Shown here piece after piece: positions 54,660 to 63,315 of a DNA stretch of 64,000 nucleotides. The notes under the pieces are model-generated. The model worked only from the letters and a program-made list of their open reading frames with translations. It searched no databases and was not told the DNA's origin. The stretch is taken from contig NZ_JACBOT010000008.1 in the NCBI RefSeq assembly GCF_021532275.1, positions 62,001-126,000 of the forward strand, in the 5' to 3' direction. The stretch's first letter is position 1. Each line of letters starts with the position of its first letter. The DNA comes from Brevibacterium sp. UCMA 11754. GTDB lineage: Bacteria > Actinomycetota > Actinomycetes > Actinomycetales > Brevibacteriaceae. Both the position numbers and the translations under genes were made by a program.

Positions 54660-54708
54660 CTGCCGCGCCGGCGGGAAGACTCTGTTCTTCTTCCCGCCGG
54701 TGCGGCAG
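54660..54708 (+). terminator. Long hairpin terminator after the NRAMP-like gene
   Basis: 20-base arms (54660-54679 and 54689-54708) with one G:U pair and a 9-base loop. The adjacent gene starts at 54718. Confidence 0.8.
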
Positions 54709-54717
54709 ACTAGAGAC

Positions 54718-54993
54718 ATGGCCCGCGACGATGCGATGAAGACGATCCTGAAGAACCACCTGCAGGCATGCCGCAACGATCTGATGTGGAAGCTGGACGG
54801 TCTCGGCGAACGTGACCTGCGGCTGCCGCGCACGGGCACAGGCCTCAACCTCTTAGGCGTCGTCCTCGACCGCATATGGCCAACGTGGAGCTCGGGTACT
54901 TCGGCGACACCTTCGGCAGGCCCTGGCCGAATCCCGAAGAGATCTTCACGGATGAGCAGTTCGATGCCGACCCACAAGCCGACTGGTATGCAA
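54718..54993 (+). pseudogene. DinB-like DUF664 protein, frameshifted and cut at the inverted-repeat junction
   Basis: From ATG 54718 the frame reads MARDDAMKTILKNHLQACRN, then [15 protein letters not shown], typical of DUF664 (DinB-like, four-helix metal-binding proteins). Near 54866-54875 the frame is lost, and the expected continuation [19 protein letters not shown] appears one frame over, so an indel is present. Homology then ends abruptly after DWYATA at 54993, where the sequence switches to the 3' part of ino1. The metal-site remainder and C-terminus are missing. Confidence 0.8.
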
Positions 54994-55316
54994 CTGCACG
55001 CAACGTCCACATCGGTCCCAGTGACTACGTCGAATGGCTCGACGACCGCAAATGGGCATTCGTCCGTCTCGAAGGACGCAACTTCGGTGATGCACCGGTA
55101 TCCCTGGAATACAAGCTCGAGGTCTGGGACTCACCGAACTCGGCCGGAGTCATCATCGACGCCGTCCGTGCAGCGAAGATCGGACTCGACCGCGGCATCG
55201 GCGGAGCCCTCATCTCCGCATCCTCGTACTTCATGAAGTCGCCCCCGGAGCAGAAGGGCGACGACGCAGCTCATGACGCCGTCGAAGCCTTCATCCAAGG
55301 AAACCTCGACCGCTGA
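54994..55316 (+). pseudogene. ino1: 3' fragment of inositol-3-phosphate synthase gene (left-arm copy)
   Basis: About 106 C-terminal residues ([20 protein letters not shown]..., [21 protein letters not shown], then [11 protein letters not shown]) of myo-inositol-3-phosphate synthase, fused in frame to the DUF664 tail, so that a chimeric frame begins at 54876. The true upstream part exists only next to the right-arm copy. Not a functional gene. Confidence 0.9.
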
Positions 55317-55339
55317 GCTGAACGCCGCAGCAACCTGAG

Positions 55340-55371
55340 AATGCCGATCGCACCAACGTGCGGTCGGCATT
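55340..55371 (+). terminator. Terminator of ino1 (left-arm copy)
   Basis: Arms AATGCCGATCGCA (55340-55352) and TGCGGTCGGCATT (55359-55371) with one G:U pair, loop CCAACG, followed by TTCTCT. The mirror copy is at 63261-63292. Confidence 0.85.
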
Positions 55372-55588
55372 TTCTCTGTCCGCGACGTGCACATGCTCGC
55401 CCACCACCTCGGCGGATGCCGGCAGGCGATCCAGGATATGAGATCGGCTCGCCGCAGTCGGCATTGTCTATGACACTGAGAACTTGCACATAGTGGTCCC
55501 TGCCACACTGAGGTCGTGACCGGCCGCCGAGGTGAGCGGCGTCGTCTTGCTCATCTGCACACCCTCTACCGATCACCGAGGAGCATCG

Positions 55589-57172
55589 ATGTCGCGCAAC
55601 GCCGCTGTCACCGACACCACACAGAAGAAGTCGGCCGAGCTCAGCTGGCTGATGCGCCTGCTGGTCGTCATCGAGAAGGCCGGAAACAAGCTTCCTCACC
55701 CCTTCTGGCTGTTCCTGTCACTGGCCGTCGTGGTCATGATCCTCTCGGCGATCTTCTCCGCCTCCGGCCTGCAGGCCGTCAATCCGGCCACCGACAAGAC
55801 GGTGACGGTGACCAACCTCTTCAGCACGGAATCCCTGCGTGAGATCGTTGCCGGAGCCACGAACAACTTCGTCACGTTCCCACCATTGGGCCTGGTCCTC
55901 ATCGTGCTCATCGGCGTGGCCGTAGCCGAGCAGTCCGGGCTGATCCCGGCGATGCTGCGCGGAACCATCGCCGGTGCCTCACCGAAGTGGATCACGTTCA
56001 TCGTGGCACTCGCCGGCACCGCCTCGTCGATCGCCTCCGACGCCTCATACATGATCATGATTCCCCTCGGCGGGCTCGCGTTCAAAGCTGTGGGACGCAA
56101 TCCGCTGCTCGGCTGCCTCGTCGCCTACGCCGCCACCTCGGGCGGATACTCGGCAGCACCCATGGTCAACTCCTTGGATACTATCCTCGGCGGGCTCTCC
56201 ACGTCGGCGGCTCAGATCATCGACCCGGAATATGTGGTCAGCCCCGTCGCGAACTTCTACTTCAACTTCGTCTCGATGTTCGTCGTTGCGGTCGCCGTCA
56301 CCCTGGTCACCGAACTCCTGCTGACCAAGCGCGCCGACCAGATCGAACTCGATGAACCGGATGAGAACGACCCCGACAACTTCGACGTCAAAATGGCACT
56401 GGATGCCAACGAGAAGCGCGGAATGGTCTTCGCTGTGCTCAGCATCGTCGCCTGCGCTGCGATATTGTTCTTCCTCGCGCTGCCCGAAGGCTCCTTCCTG
56501 AGGGACGAGGCAGGCAGCTTCGGTCCCGAATCGGGCCTGATGGCAGGAATCGCTGCCATCATCGGCTTCGGCTTCTTCATCATCGGCATCGTCTACGGCT
56601 ACGCCACCGGATCGATCAAGAAGACCTCCGACATTCCCGACATGATGGGCAAGGGGCTCCTGCCGTTCGTCCCAGTGATCGTCCTCTTCTTCGCGGCCAG
56701 CCAGTTCCTCGCGCTGTTCAAGATGTCCAGCCTCGGCGAGATCCTCGCGATCAAGGGAGCCGAGTTCTTCGGTTCACTCGACACCGGAACGTTCGTCATC
56801 CTCCTCGGCGGATGGCTGCTTGTGGCACTCGGTGCCCTGTTCCTGACCTCCGGATCGGGACTGTGGACGCTCATGGCGCCGGTCCTCGTGCCGATGTTCA
56901 TGCTCCTGTCCATCGCTCCGGAGACCACGCAGGCCCTCTACCGCATCGGTGACTCGACGACGAACATCATCTCCCCGATGAGCCCGTACTTCGTTGTGGT
57001 CCTCGGCTTCATCCAGCGGTACAAGAAGTCTGCGGGAATCGGCACCGTGCTGTCGTTCACCATTCCGCTCTCATTCGCGATGTTCGTTCTCTGGGGACTG
57101 CTCTTCTTCATCTGGTGGGCCACCGGAATTCCATGGGGTCCAGGAGCCGCCACGAGCTACCACATGGGTTGA
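55589..57172 (+). CDS. AbgT family transporter (left-arm copy, intact)
   Basis: A 527-residue inner-membrane transporter of the AbgT family (p-aminobenzoyl-glutamate uptake in E. coli; sulfonamide/antimetabolite efflux for MtrF/YdaH-type members). The start is ATG 55589 with GAGGA at 55578-55582. N-terminal GNKLPHPFWLFLSLAVVVM, the hairpin region ALAGTASSIASDASYMIMIPLGGLAF and the C-terminal STTNIISPMSPYFVVVLGF with conserved Asp/Asn/Pro are family marks. This copy is uninterrupted. Confidence 0.92.
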   Translation: MSRNAAVTDTTQKKSAELSWLMRLLVVIEKAGNKLPHPFWLFLSLAVVVMILSAIFSASGLQAVNPATDKTVTVTNLFSTESLREIVAGATNNFVTFPPLGLVLIVLIGVAVAEQSGLIPAMLRGTIAGASPKWITFIVALAGTASSIASDASYMIMIPLGGLAFKAVGRNPLLGCLVAYAATSGGYSAAPMVNSLDTILGGLSTSAAQIIDPEYVVSPVANFYFNFVSMFVVAVAVTLVTELLLTKRADQIELDEPDENDPDNFDVKMALDANEKRGMVFAVLSIVACAAILFFLALPEGSFLRDEAGSFGPESGLMAGIAAIIGFGFFIIGIVYGYATGSIKKTSDIPDMMGKGLLPFVPVIVLFFAASQFLALFKMSSLGEILAIKGAEFFGSLDTGTFVILLGGWLLVALGALFLTSGSGLWTLMAPVLVPMFMLLSIAPETTQALYRIGDSTTNIISPMSPYFVVVLGFIQRYKKSAGIGTVLSFTIPLSFAMFVLWGLLFFIWWATGIPWGPGAATSYHMG

Positions 57173-57395
57173 GGCCTCTGGTTCGGCTCGCGAGGTGGGG
57201 CGGATACAACGCCTGCCGTGGATGTGGGAATAACCTGGCCGCCGACGAGCGTTACGATCGTGCAACGCTCGTTGGCTCGAGCACTGGTTCTTCAGTGACT
57301 GTCCAGCTCAGGTGACTAGACTGAGACCATGATTCAACTCTCGTGCGGCATTTCGTCTGTGCGAGCAACCTGCTCAGATCGAAAGGATCTCGACC

Positions 57396-58190
57396 GTGAG
57401 TAACCCCATGATGAACCGGGCGATCAACCAGGGAGCCCAAGCCGGACGCAATCAGCCCGTCATGTCTGACCAGGATCTCAACAACCTGTTCAGCCAGCCA
57501 GCCGCGCAGAACCGCAACGCTGGCCCGCAGGTCGCTGACCGGGCGATGACCTACGACGACGTCATGATGAAGACCGGTGTTCTCTTCACCATCCTCCTAG
57601 CCGGTGCTGTGCTCGGTTGGTTCGTTCCGCCACTCGCCTTGCCCGCGATGCTCATCGCGCTGGTTCTCGGCTTGGTGAACGCCTTCAAGAAGGAACCCAG
57701 CAAAGCCCTGATCATCGGCTACGCCGCGTTCGAGGGTGTCTTCCTCGGCGGTATCTCCGGGATCTTCGAGCGGCTGTACGACGGCATCGTCGTCCAGGCC
57801 GTGCTCGCCACGCTCTGCGTCTTCGGCGTCATGCTCGCCCTGTTCAAGTTCAAAGGCGTGCGCTATGGCTCGAAGATGAAGAAGTTTATGTTCATCGCCA
57901 TCGGCGGTTACGCGATCTTCTCCCTGATCAACTTCGGCGTCGCCATGTTCACCGGCACCGGAGGTGCTCGCAGCATGGAGGTCTTTGGCATACCGCTGGG
58001 AATCGTCATCGGCATCGTCGCCACAGTGCTTGCAGCCATGACGCTGATCATGGACTTCCAGATGATCGAAGAGGGCGTCAAGCACAAGATCCCCGAGAAG
58101 TACTCCTGGATGTGCGCATTCTCCCTCATGGTCACCCTCGTGTGGCTCTACATCGAAATCCTGCGCCTCATCTCCTACTTCAGGAACTAG
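57396..58190 (+). CDS. Bax inhibitor-1/YccA family membrane protein (left-arm copy)
   Basis: 264 residues: a hydrophilic N-terminal tail (about 55 residues, Asn/Gln/Ala-rich) and seven membrane spans. The segment ALIIGYAAFEGVFLGGISGIFE and the C-terminal MIEEGVKHKIPEKYSWMCAFSLMVTLVWLYIEILRLI are typical of the actinobacterial BI-1-like branch; the paired acidic residues in the last helices fit the pH-sensing pair of BI-1 channels. GTG start at 57396. Physiological role in bacteria is poorly known. Confidence 0.9.
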   Translation: MSNPMMNRAINQGAQAGRNQPVMSDQDLNNLFSQPAAQNRNAGPQVADRAMTYDDVMMKTGVLFTILLAGAVLGWFVPPLALPAMLIALVLGLVNAFKKEPSKALIIGYAAFEGVFLGGISGIFERLYDGIVVQAVLATLCVFGVMLALFKFKGVRYGSKMKKFMFIAIGGYAIFSLINFGVAMFTGTGGARSMEVFGIPLGIVIGIVATVLAAMTLIMDFQMIEEGVKHKIPEKYSWMCAFSLMVTLVWLYIEILRLISYFRN

Positions 58191-58253
58191 ACACCCCAGA
58201 TCCCGGGACCACCCCAGCTGCGTGCTCCCGGGAGCGGTGTCTATGATTGAGCC

Positions 58254-58601
58254 ATGAACAACGTGACGGCGGACCTCGACACAGAGGTCCGCCGTCTGCG
58301 TATCCGCATCATCGGACTCAACCCGCGTCAGCTCGCCGAGGCGGGCCCGAATTCCCCCGGCAACGGCGCAGGCAGCTTGTCGCGCAGAGACACCATCGCC
58401 GAGGCGCTTGCGCAGTTCTCGTCCATCGGCTCCGATGGCAGGCCGGTCCCGGACCTGGGTGATCAGAGCCTGGCCGATCAGGTCGTCGTCCTCATCGCAG
58501 AGGGGATGGCCTCGGCCGAGGAACTCCCCGAGGCGCAACAGCAAGAGCGGTTGGCACAGCTTCTTGACGCGGCAGTGCGACTGCGTCGATGTCTTGCCTA
58601 G
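58254..58601 (+). CDS. Small helical protein, unknown function (left-arm copy)
   Basis: A 115-residue soluble protein starting MNNVTADLDTEVRRLRIRII, with helices rich in Arg, Leu, Ala and Glu and a Gly/Asn-rich turn (NSPGNGAGSLSRRD). I do not recognise a family. It follows the BI-1-like gene by 63 bases and precedes the oxidoreductase gene. Confidence 0.65.
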   Translation: MNNVTADLDTEVRRLRIRIIGLNPRQLAEAGPNSPGNGAGSLSRRDTIAEALAQFSSIGSDGRPVPDLGDQSLADQVVVLIAEGMASAEELPEAQQQERLAQLLDAAVRLRRCLA

Positions 58602-58749
58602 GATCGATAGGACTCCATTGTCGAGCACTGCCGAAATCGACCGTGGACAATCCGTCATCGTTCTGTAAGGTTTCCCGTCCTCTCCGGGAGGCGCAGACGA
58701 GGATAATCAATGGCACCATCCGCCGCTTTGAGAAGGTGCCACACTGACG

Positions 58750-59300
58750 ATGACAGATCGCCGCCCGCTGCTCTTCACCCTCGCCGGAATCGTCGCGACC
58801 CTCGTGTACTTCGGTGCCGCCGAGTTCATCGCCGGTGCCTTCGCCGCCACCTCGGCGCCTCTGCTGATCCTGGGTCAGACGTTCATCCCGCTCGTGCCGA
58901 CAGCCATGATCAAGGCCGCCATCAGCATCTTCGGCACAAACGACAAACTCGCCCTCGTCATCACTCTGGGCATCGTCGGAGCGATCCTCGGAGGCGTGAT
59001 CGGACGAATCGGCCTGCACCGACGTAGCCTGTCCTTCGTCCTCCTCATCGGCCTCGGGATCCTGCCCGTGGTCGTGCTGCTGAGCACCGGCGGATCGCTC
59101 CTCGACGCGGTCCCGGCCCTTGGGGGAGTGGCACTGGGCTGCGCGGCGTACGTGGGGTTGATTCGCCTCGGCGATGGCCGAGAACTGCGAGCCGAGGACT
59201 CTCAGGGCACAGATCGGAGTGCCGACATCGACGGCCAGCCGGGCAGCGACCGTCGTGCCTTCTTCGGTCTCGCCGCAGGACTGAGCGCGGTCGGCATCGC
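58750..59300 (+). pseudogene. Membrane molybdopterin oxidoreductase, N-terminal half only (left-arm copy)
   Basis: The reading frame begins MTDRRPLLFTLAGIVATLVY and shows about four or five membrane spans, followed by a Tat-like stretch SDRRAFFGLAAGLSAVGIA that in sulfite-oxidase-type membrane oxidoreductases leads into the molybdopterin-binding domain. The sequence then meets the apex of the inverted repeat and turns back, so the catalytic domain is missing. The family call rests on layout only. Confidence 0.65.
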
Positions 59301-59343
59301 CGCGATGCCGACTGGCCTGCCGCGATCGCGGCGCGATGCCGAC
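59290..59343. repeat. Apex of the inverted repeat with nested short repeats
   Basis: GTCGGCATCGC (59290-59300), C, its complement GCGATGCCGAC (59302-59312), a 20-base stretch containing the perfect 14-bp palindrome GCCGCGATCGCGGC (59319-59332), then GCGATGCCGAC again (59333-59343). Confidence 0.9.
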
Positions 59344-59883
59344 CGCGCTCAGTCCTGCGGCGAGACCGAAGAAGGCACGACGGTCGCTGCCCGGCTGGCC
59401 GTCGATGTCGGCACTCCGATCTGTGCCCTGAGAGTCCTCGGCTCGCAGTTCTCGGCCATCGCCGAGGCGAATCAACCCCACGTACGCCGCGCAGCCCAGT
59501 GCCACTCCCCCAAGGGCCGGGACCGCGTCGAGGAGCGATCCGCCGGTGCTCAGCAGCACGACCACGGGCAGGATCCCGAGGCCGATGAGGAGGACGAAGG
59601 ACAGGCTACGTCGGTGCAGGCCGATTCGTCCGATCACGCCTCCGAGGATCGCTCCGACGATGCCCAGAGTGATGACGAGGGCGAGTTTGTCGTTTGTGCC
59701 GAAGATGCTGATGGCGGCCTTGATCATGGCTGTCGGCACGAGCGGGATGAACGTCTGACCCAGGATCAGCAGAGGCGCCGAGGTGGCGGCGAAGGCACCG
59801 GCGATGAACTCGGCGGCACCGAAGTACACGAGGGTCGCGACGATTCCGGCGAGGGTGAAGAGCAGCGGGCGGCGATCTGTCAT
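59333..59883 (-). pseudogene. Membrane molybdopterin oxidoreductase, N-terminal half only (right-arm copy)
   Basis: Exact mirror of the fragment at 58750-59300, read from 59883 toward the apex, with the same missing catalytic half. Long frames that cross the apex on either strand combine one arm with the antisense of the other and are not real proteins. Confidence 0.65.
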
Positions 59884-60031
59884 CGTCAGTGTGGCACCTT
59901 CTCAAAGCGGCGGATGGTGCCATTGATTATCCTCGTCTGCGCCTCCCGGAGAGGACGGGAAACCTTACAGAACGATGACGGATTGTCCACGGTCGATTTC
60001 GGCAGTGCTCGACAATGGAGTCCTATCGATC

Positions 60032-60379
60032 CTAGGCAAGACATCGACGCAGTCGCACTGCCGCGTCAAGAAGCTGTGCCAACCGCTCTTGCTGTTGCGC
60101 CTCGGGGAGTTCCTCGGCCGAGGCCATCCCCTCTGCGATGAGGACGACGACCTGATCGGCCAGGCTCTGATCACCCAGGTCCGGGACCGGCCTGCCATCG
60201 GAGCCGATGGACGAGAACTGCGCAAGCGCCTCGGCGATGGTGTCTCTGCGCGACAAGCTGCCTGCGCCGTTGCCGGGGGAATTCGGGCCCGCCTCGGCGA
60301 GCTGACGCGGGTTGAGTCCGATGATGCGGATACGCAGACGGCGGACCTCTGTGTCGAGGTCCGCCGTCACGTTGTTCAT
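60032..60379 (-). CDS. Small helical protein, unknown function (right-arm copy)
   Basis: Mirror copy of the 115-residue protein at 58254-58601, identical in translation. Confidence 0.65.
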   Translation of the reverse strand: MNNVTADLDTEVRRLRIRIIGLNPRQLAEAGPNSPGNGAGSLSRRDTIAEALAQFSSIGSDGRPVPDLGDQSLADQVVVLIAEGMASAEELPEAQQQERLAQLLDAAVRLRRCLA

Positions 60380-60442
60380 GGCTCAATCATAGACACCGCT
60401 CCCGGGAGCACGCAGCTGGGGTGGTCCCGGGATCTGGGGTGT

Positions 60443-61237
60443 CTAGTTCCTGAAGTAGGAGATGAGGCGCAGGATTTCGATGTAGAGCCACACGAGGGTG
60501 ACCATGAGGGAGAATGCGCACATCCAGGAGTACTTCTCGGGGATCTTGTGCTTGACGCCCTCTTCGATCATCTGGAAGTCCATGATCAGCGTCATGGCTG
60601 CAAGCACTGTGGCGACGATGCCGATGACGATTCCCAGCGGTATGCCAAAGACCTCCATGCTGCGAGCACCTCCGGTGCCGGTGAACATGGCGACGCCGAA
60701 GTTGATCAGGGAGAAGATCGCGTAACCGCCGATGGCGATGAACATAAACTTCTTCATCTTCGAGCCATAGCGCACGCCTTTGAACTTGAACAGGGCGAGC
60801 ATGACGCCGAAGACGCAGAGCGTGGCGAGCACGGCCTGGACGACGATGCCGTCGTACAGCCGCTCGAAGATCCCGGAGATACCGCCGAGGAAGACACCCT
60901 CGAACGCGGCGTAGCCGATGATCAGGGCTTTGCTGGGTTCCTTCTTGAAGGCGTTCACCAAGCCGAGAACCAGCGCGATGAGCATCGCGGGCAAGGCGAG
61001 TGGCGGAACGAACCAACCGAGCACAGCACCGGCTAGGAGGATGGTGAAGAGAACACCGGTCTTCATCATGACGTCGTCGTAGGTCATCGCCCGGTCAGCG
61101 ACCTGCGGGCCAGCGTTGCGGTTCTGCGCGGCTGGCTGGCTGAACAGGTTGTTGAGATCCTGGTCAGACATGACGGGCTGATTGCGTCCGGCTTGGGCTC
61201 CCTGGTTGATCGCCCGGTTCATCATGGGGTTACTCAC
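60443..61237 (-). CDS. Bax inhibitor-1/YccA family membrane protein (right-arm copy)
   Basis: Mirror copy of the gene at 57396-58190, identical in translation (264 residues, seven spans). If the inverted repeat is an artefact, only one of the two copies exists in the organism. Confidence 0.88.
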   Translation of the reverse strand: MSNPMMNRAINQGAQAGRNQPVMSDQDLNNLFSQPAAQNRNAGPQVADRAMTYDDVMMKTGVLFTILLAGAVLGWFVPPLALPAMLIALVLGLVNAFKKEPSKALIIGYAAFEGVFLGGISGIFERLYDGIVVQAVLATLCVFGVMLALFKFKGVRYGSKMKKFMFIAIGGYAIFSLINFGVAMFTGTGGARSMEVFGIPLGIVIGIVATVLAAMTLIMDFQMIEEGVKHKIPEKYSWMCAFSLMVTLVWLYIEILRLISYFRN

Positions 61238-61460
61238 GGTCGAGATCCTTTCGATCTGAGCAGGTTGCTCGCACAGACGAAATGCCGCACGAGAGTTGAA
61301 TCATGGTCTCAGTCTAGTCACCTGAGCTGGACAGTCACTGAAGAACCAGTGCTCGAGCCAACGAGCGTTGCACGATCGTAACGCTCGTCGGCGGCCAGGT
61401 TATTCCCACATCCACGGCAGGCGTTGTATCCGCCCCACCTCGCGAGCCGAACCAGAGGCC

Positions 61461-63043
61461 TCAACCCATGTGGTAGCTCGTGGCGGCTCCTGGACCCCAT
61501 GGAATTCCGGTGGCCCACCAGATGAAGAAGAGCAGTCCCCAGAGAACGAACATCGCGAATGAGAGCGGAATGGTGAACGACAGCACGGTGCCGATTCCCG
61601 CAGACTTCTTGTACCGCTGGATGAAGCCGAGGACCACAACGAAGTACGGGCTCATCGGGGAGATGATGTTCGTCGTCGAGTCACCGATGCGGTAGAGGGC
61701 CTGCGTGGTCTCCGGAGCGATGGACAGGAGCATGAACATCGGCACGAGGACCGGCGCCATGAGCGTCCACAGTCCCGATCCGGAGGTCAGGAACAGGGCA
61801 CCGAGTGCCACAAGCAGCCATCCGCCGAGGAGGATGACGAACGTTCCGGTGTCGAGTGAACCGAAGAACTCGGCTCCCTTGATCGCGAGGATCTCGCCGA
61901 GGCTGGACATCTTGAACAGCGCGAGGAACTGGCTGGCCGCGAAGAAGAGGACGATCACTGGGACGAACGGCAGGAGCCCCTTGCCCATCATGTCGGGAAT
62001 GTCGGAGGTCTTCTTGATCGATCCGGTGGCGTAGCCGTAGACGATGCCGATGATGAAGAAGCCGAAGCCGATGATGGCAGCGATTCCTGCCATCAGGCCC
62101 GATTCGGGACCGAAGCTGCCTGCCTCGTCCCTCAGGAAGGAGCCTTCGGGCAGCGCGAGGAAGAACAATATCGCAGCGCAGGCGACGATGCTGAGCACAG
62201 CGAAGACCATTCCGCGCTTCTCGTTGGCATCCAGTGCCATTTTGACGTCGAAGTTGTCGGGGTCGTTCTCATCCGGTTCATCGAGTTCGATCTGGTCGGC
62301 GCGCTTGGTCAGCAGGAGTTCGGTGACCAGGGTGACGGCGACCGCAACGACGAACATCGAGACGAAGTTGAAGTAGAAGTTCGCGACGGGGCTGACCACA
62401 TATTCCGGGTCGATGATCTGAGCCGCCGACGTGGAGAGCCCGCCGAGGATAGTATCCAAGGAGTTGACCATGGGTGCTGCCGAGTATCCGCCCGAGGTGG
62501 CGGCGTAGGCGACGAGGCAGCCGAGCAGCGGATTGCGTCCCACAGCTTTGAACGCGAGCCCGCCGAGGGGAATCATGATCATGTATGAGGCGTCGGAGGC
62601 GATCGACGAGGCGGTGCCGGCGAGTGCCACGATGAACGTGATCCACTTCGGTGAGGCACCGGCGATGGTTCCGCGCAGCATCGCCGGGATCAGCCCGGAC
62701 TGCTCGGCTACGGCCACGCCGATGAGCACGATGAGGACCAGGCCAATGGTGGGAACGTGACGAAGTTGTTCGTGGCTCCGGCAACGATCTCACGCAGGGA
62801 TTCCGTGCTGAAGAGGTTGGTCACCGTCACCGTCTTGTCGGTGGCCGGATTGACGGCCTGCAGGCCGGAGGCGGAGAAGATCGCCGAGAGGATCATGACC
62901 ACGACGGCCAGTGACAGGAACAGCCAGAAGGGGTGAGGAAGCTTGTTTCCGGCCTTCTCGATGACGACCAGCAGGCGCATCAGCCAGCTGAGCTCGGCCG
63001 ACTTCTTCTGTGTGGTGTCGGTGACAGCGGCGTTGCGCGACAT
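61461..63043 (-). pseudogene. AbgT family transporter, frameshifted right-arm copy
   Basis: Mirror of the gene at 55589-57172 but one base shorter: where the left arm has GGG at 55888-55890, the right arm has only two bases of that run (62743-62744). The frame from 63043 therefore breaks after VTFPPL, and the rest (starting about 62729) is read in another frame. A homopolymer error is the likeliest cause. Confidence 0.9.
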
Positions 63044-63260
63044 CGATGCTCCTCGGTGATCGGTAGAGGGTGTGCAGATGAGCAAGACGACGCCGCTCAC
63101 CTCGGCGGCCGGTCACGACCTCAGTGTGGCAGGGACCACTATGTGCAAGTTCTCAGTGTCATAGACAATGCCGACTGCGGCGAGCCGATCTCATATCCTG
63201 GATCGCCTGCCGGCATCCGCCGAGGTGGTGGGCGAGCATGTGCACGTCGCGGACAGAGAA

Positions 63261-63292
63261 AATGCCGACCGCACGTTGGTGCGATCGGCATT
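63261..63292 (-). terminator. Terminator of ino1 (right-arm copy)
   Basis: Mirror of the hairpin at 55340-55371, here directly after the ino1 copy that continues into genuine upstream sequence. Confidence 0.85.
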
Positions 63293-63315
63293 CTCAGGTT
63301 GCTGCGGCGTTCAGC

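Noticed and set aside
58492..60141. Two identical 463-residue frames (58750-60141 plus and 58492-59883 minus) crossing the apex
   Set aside because: Each is half real N-terminus and half antisense of the same arm; a product of the palindrome, not a gene.
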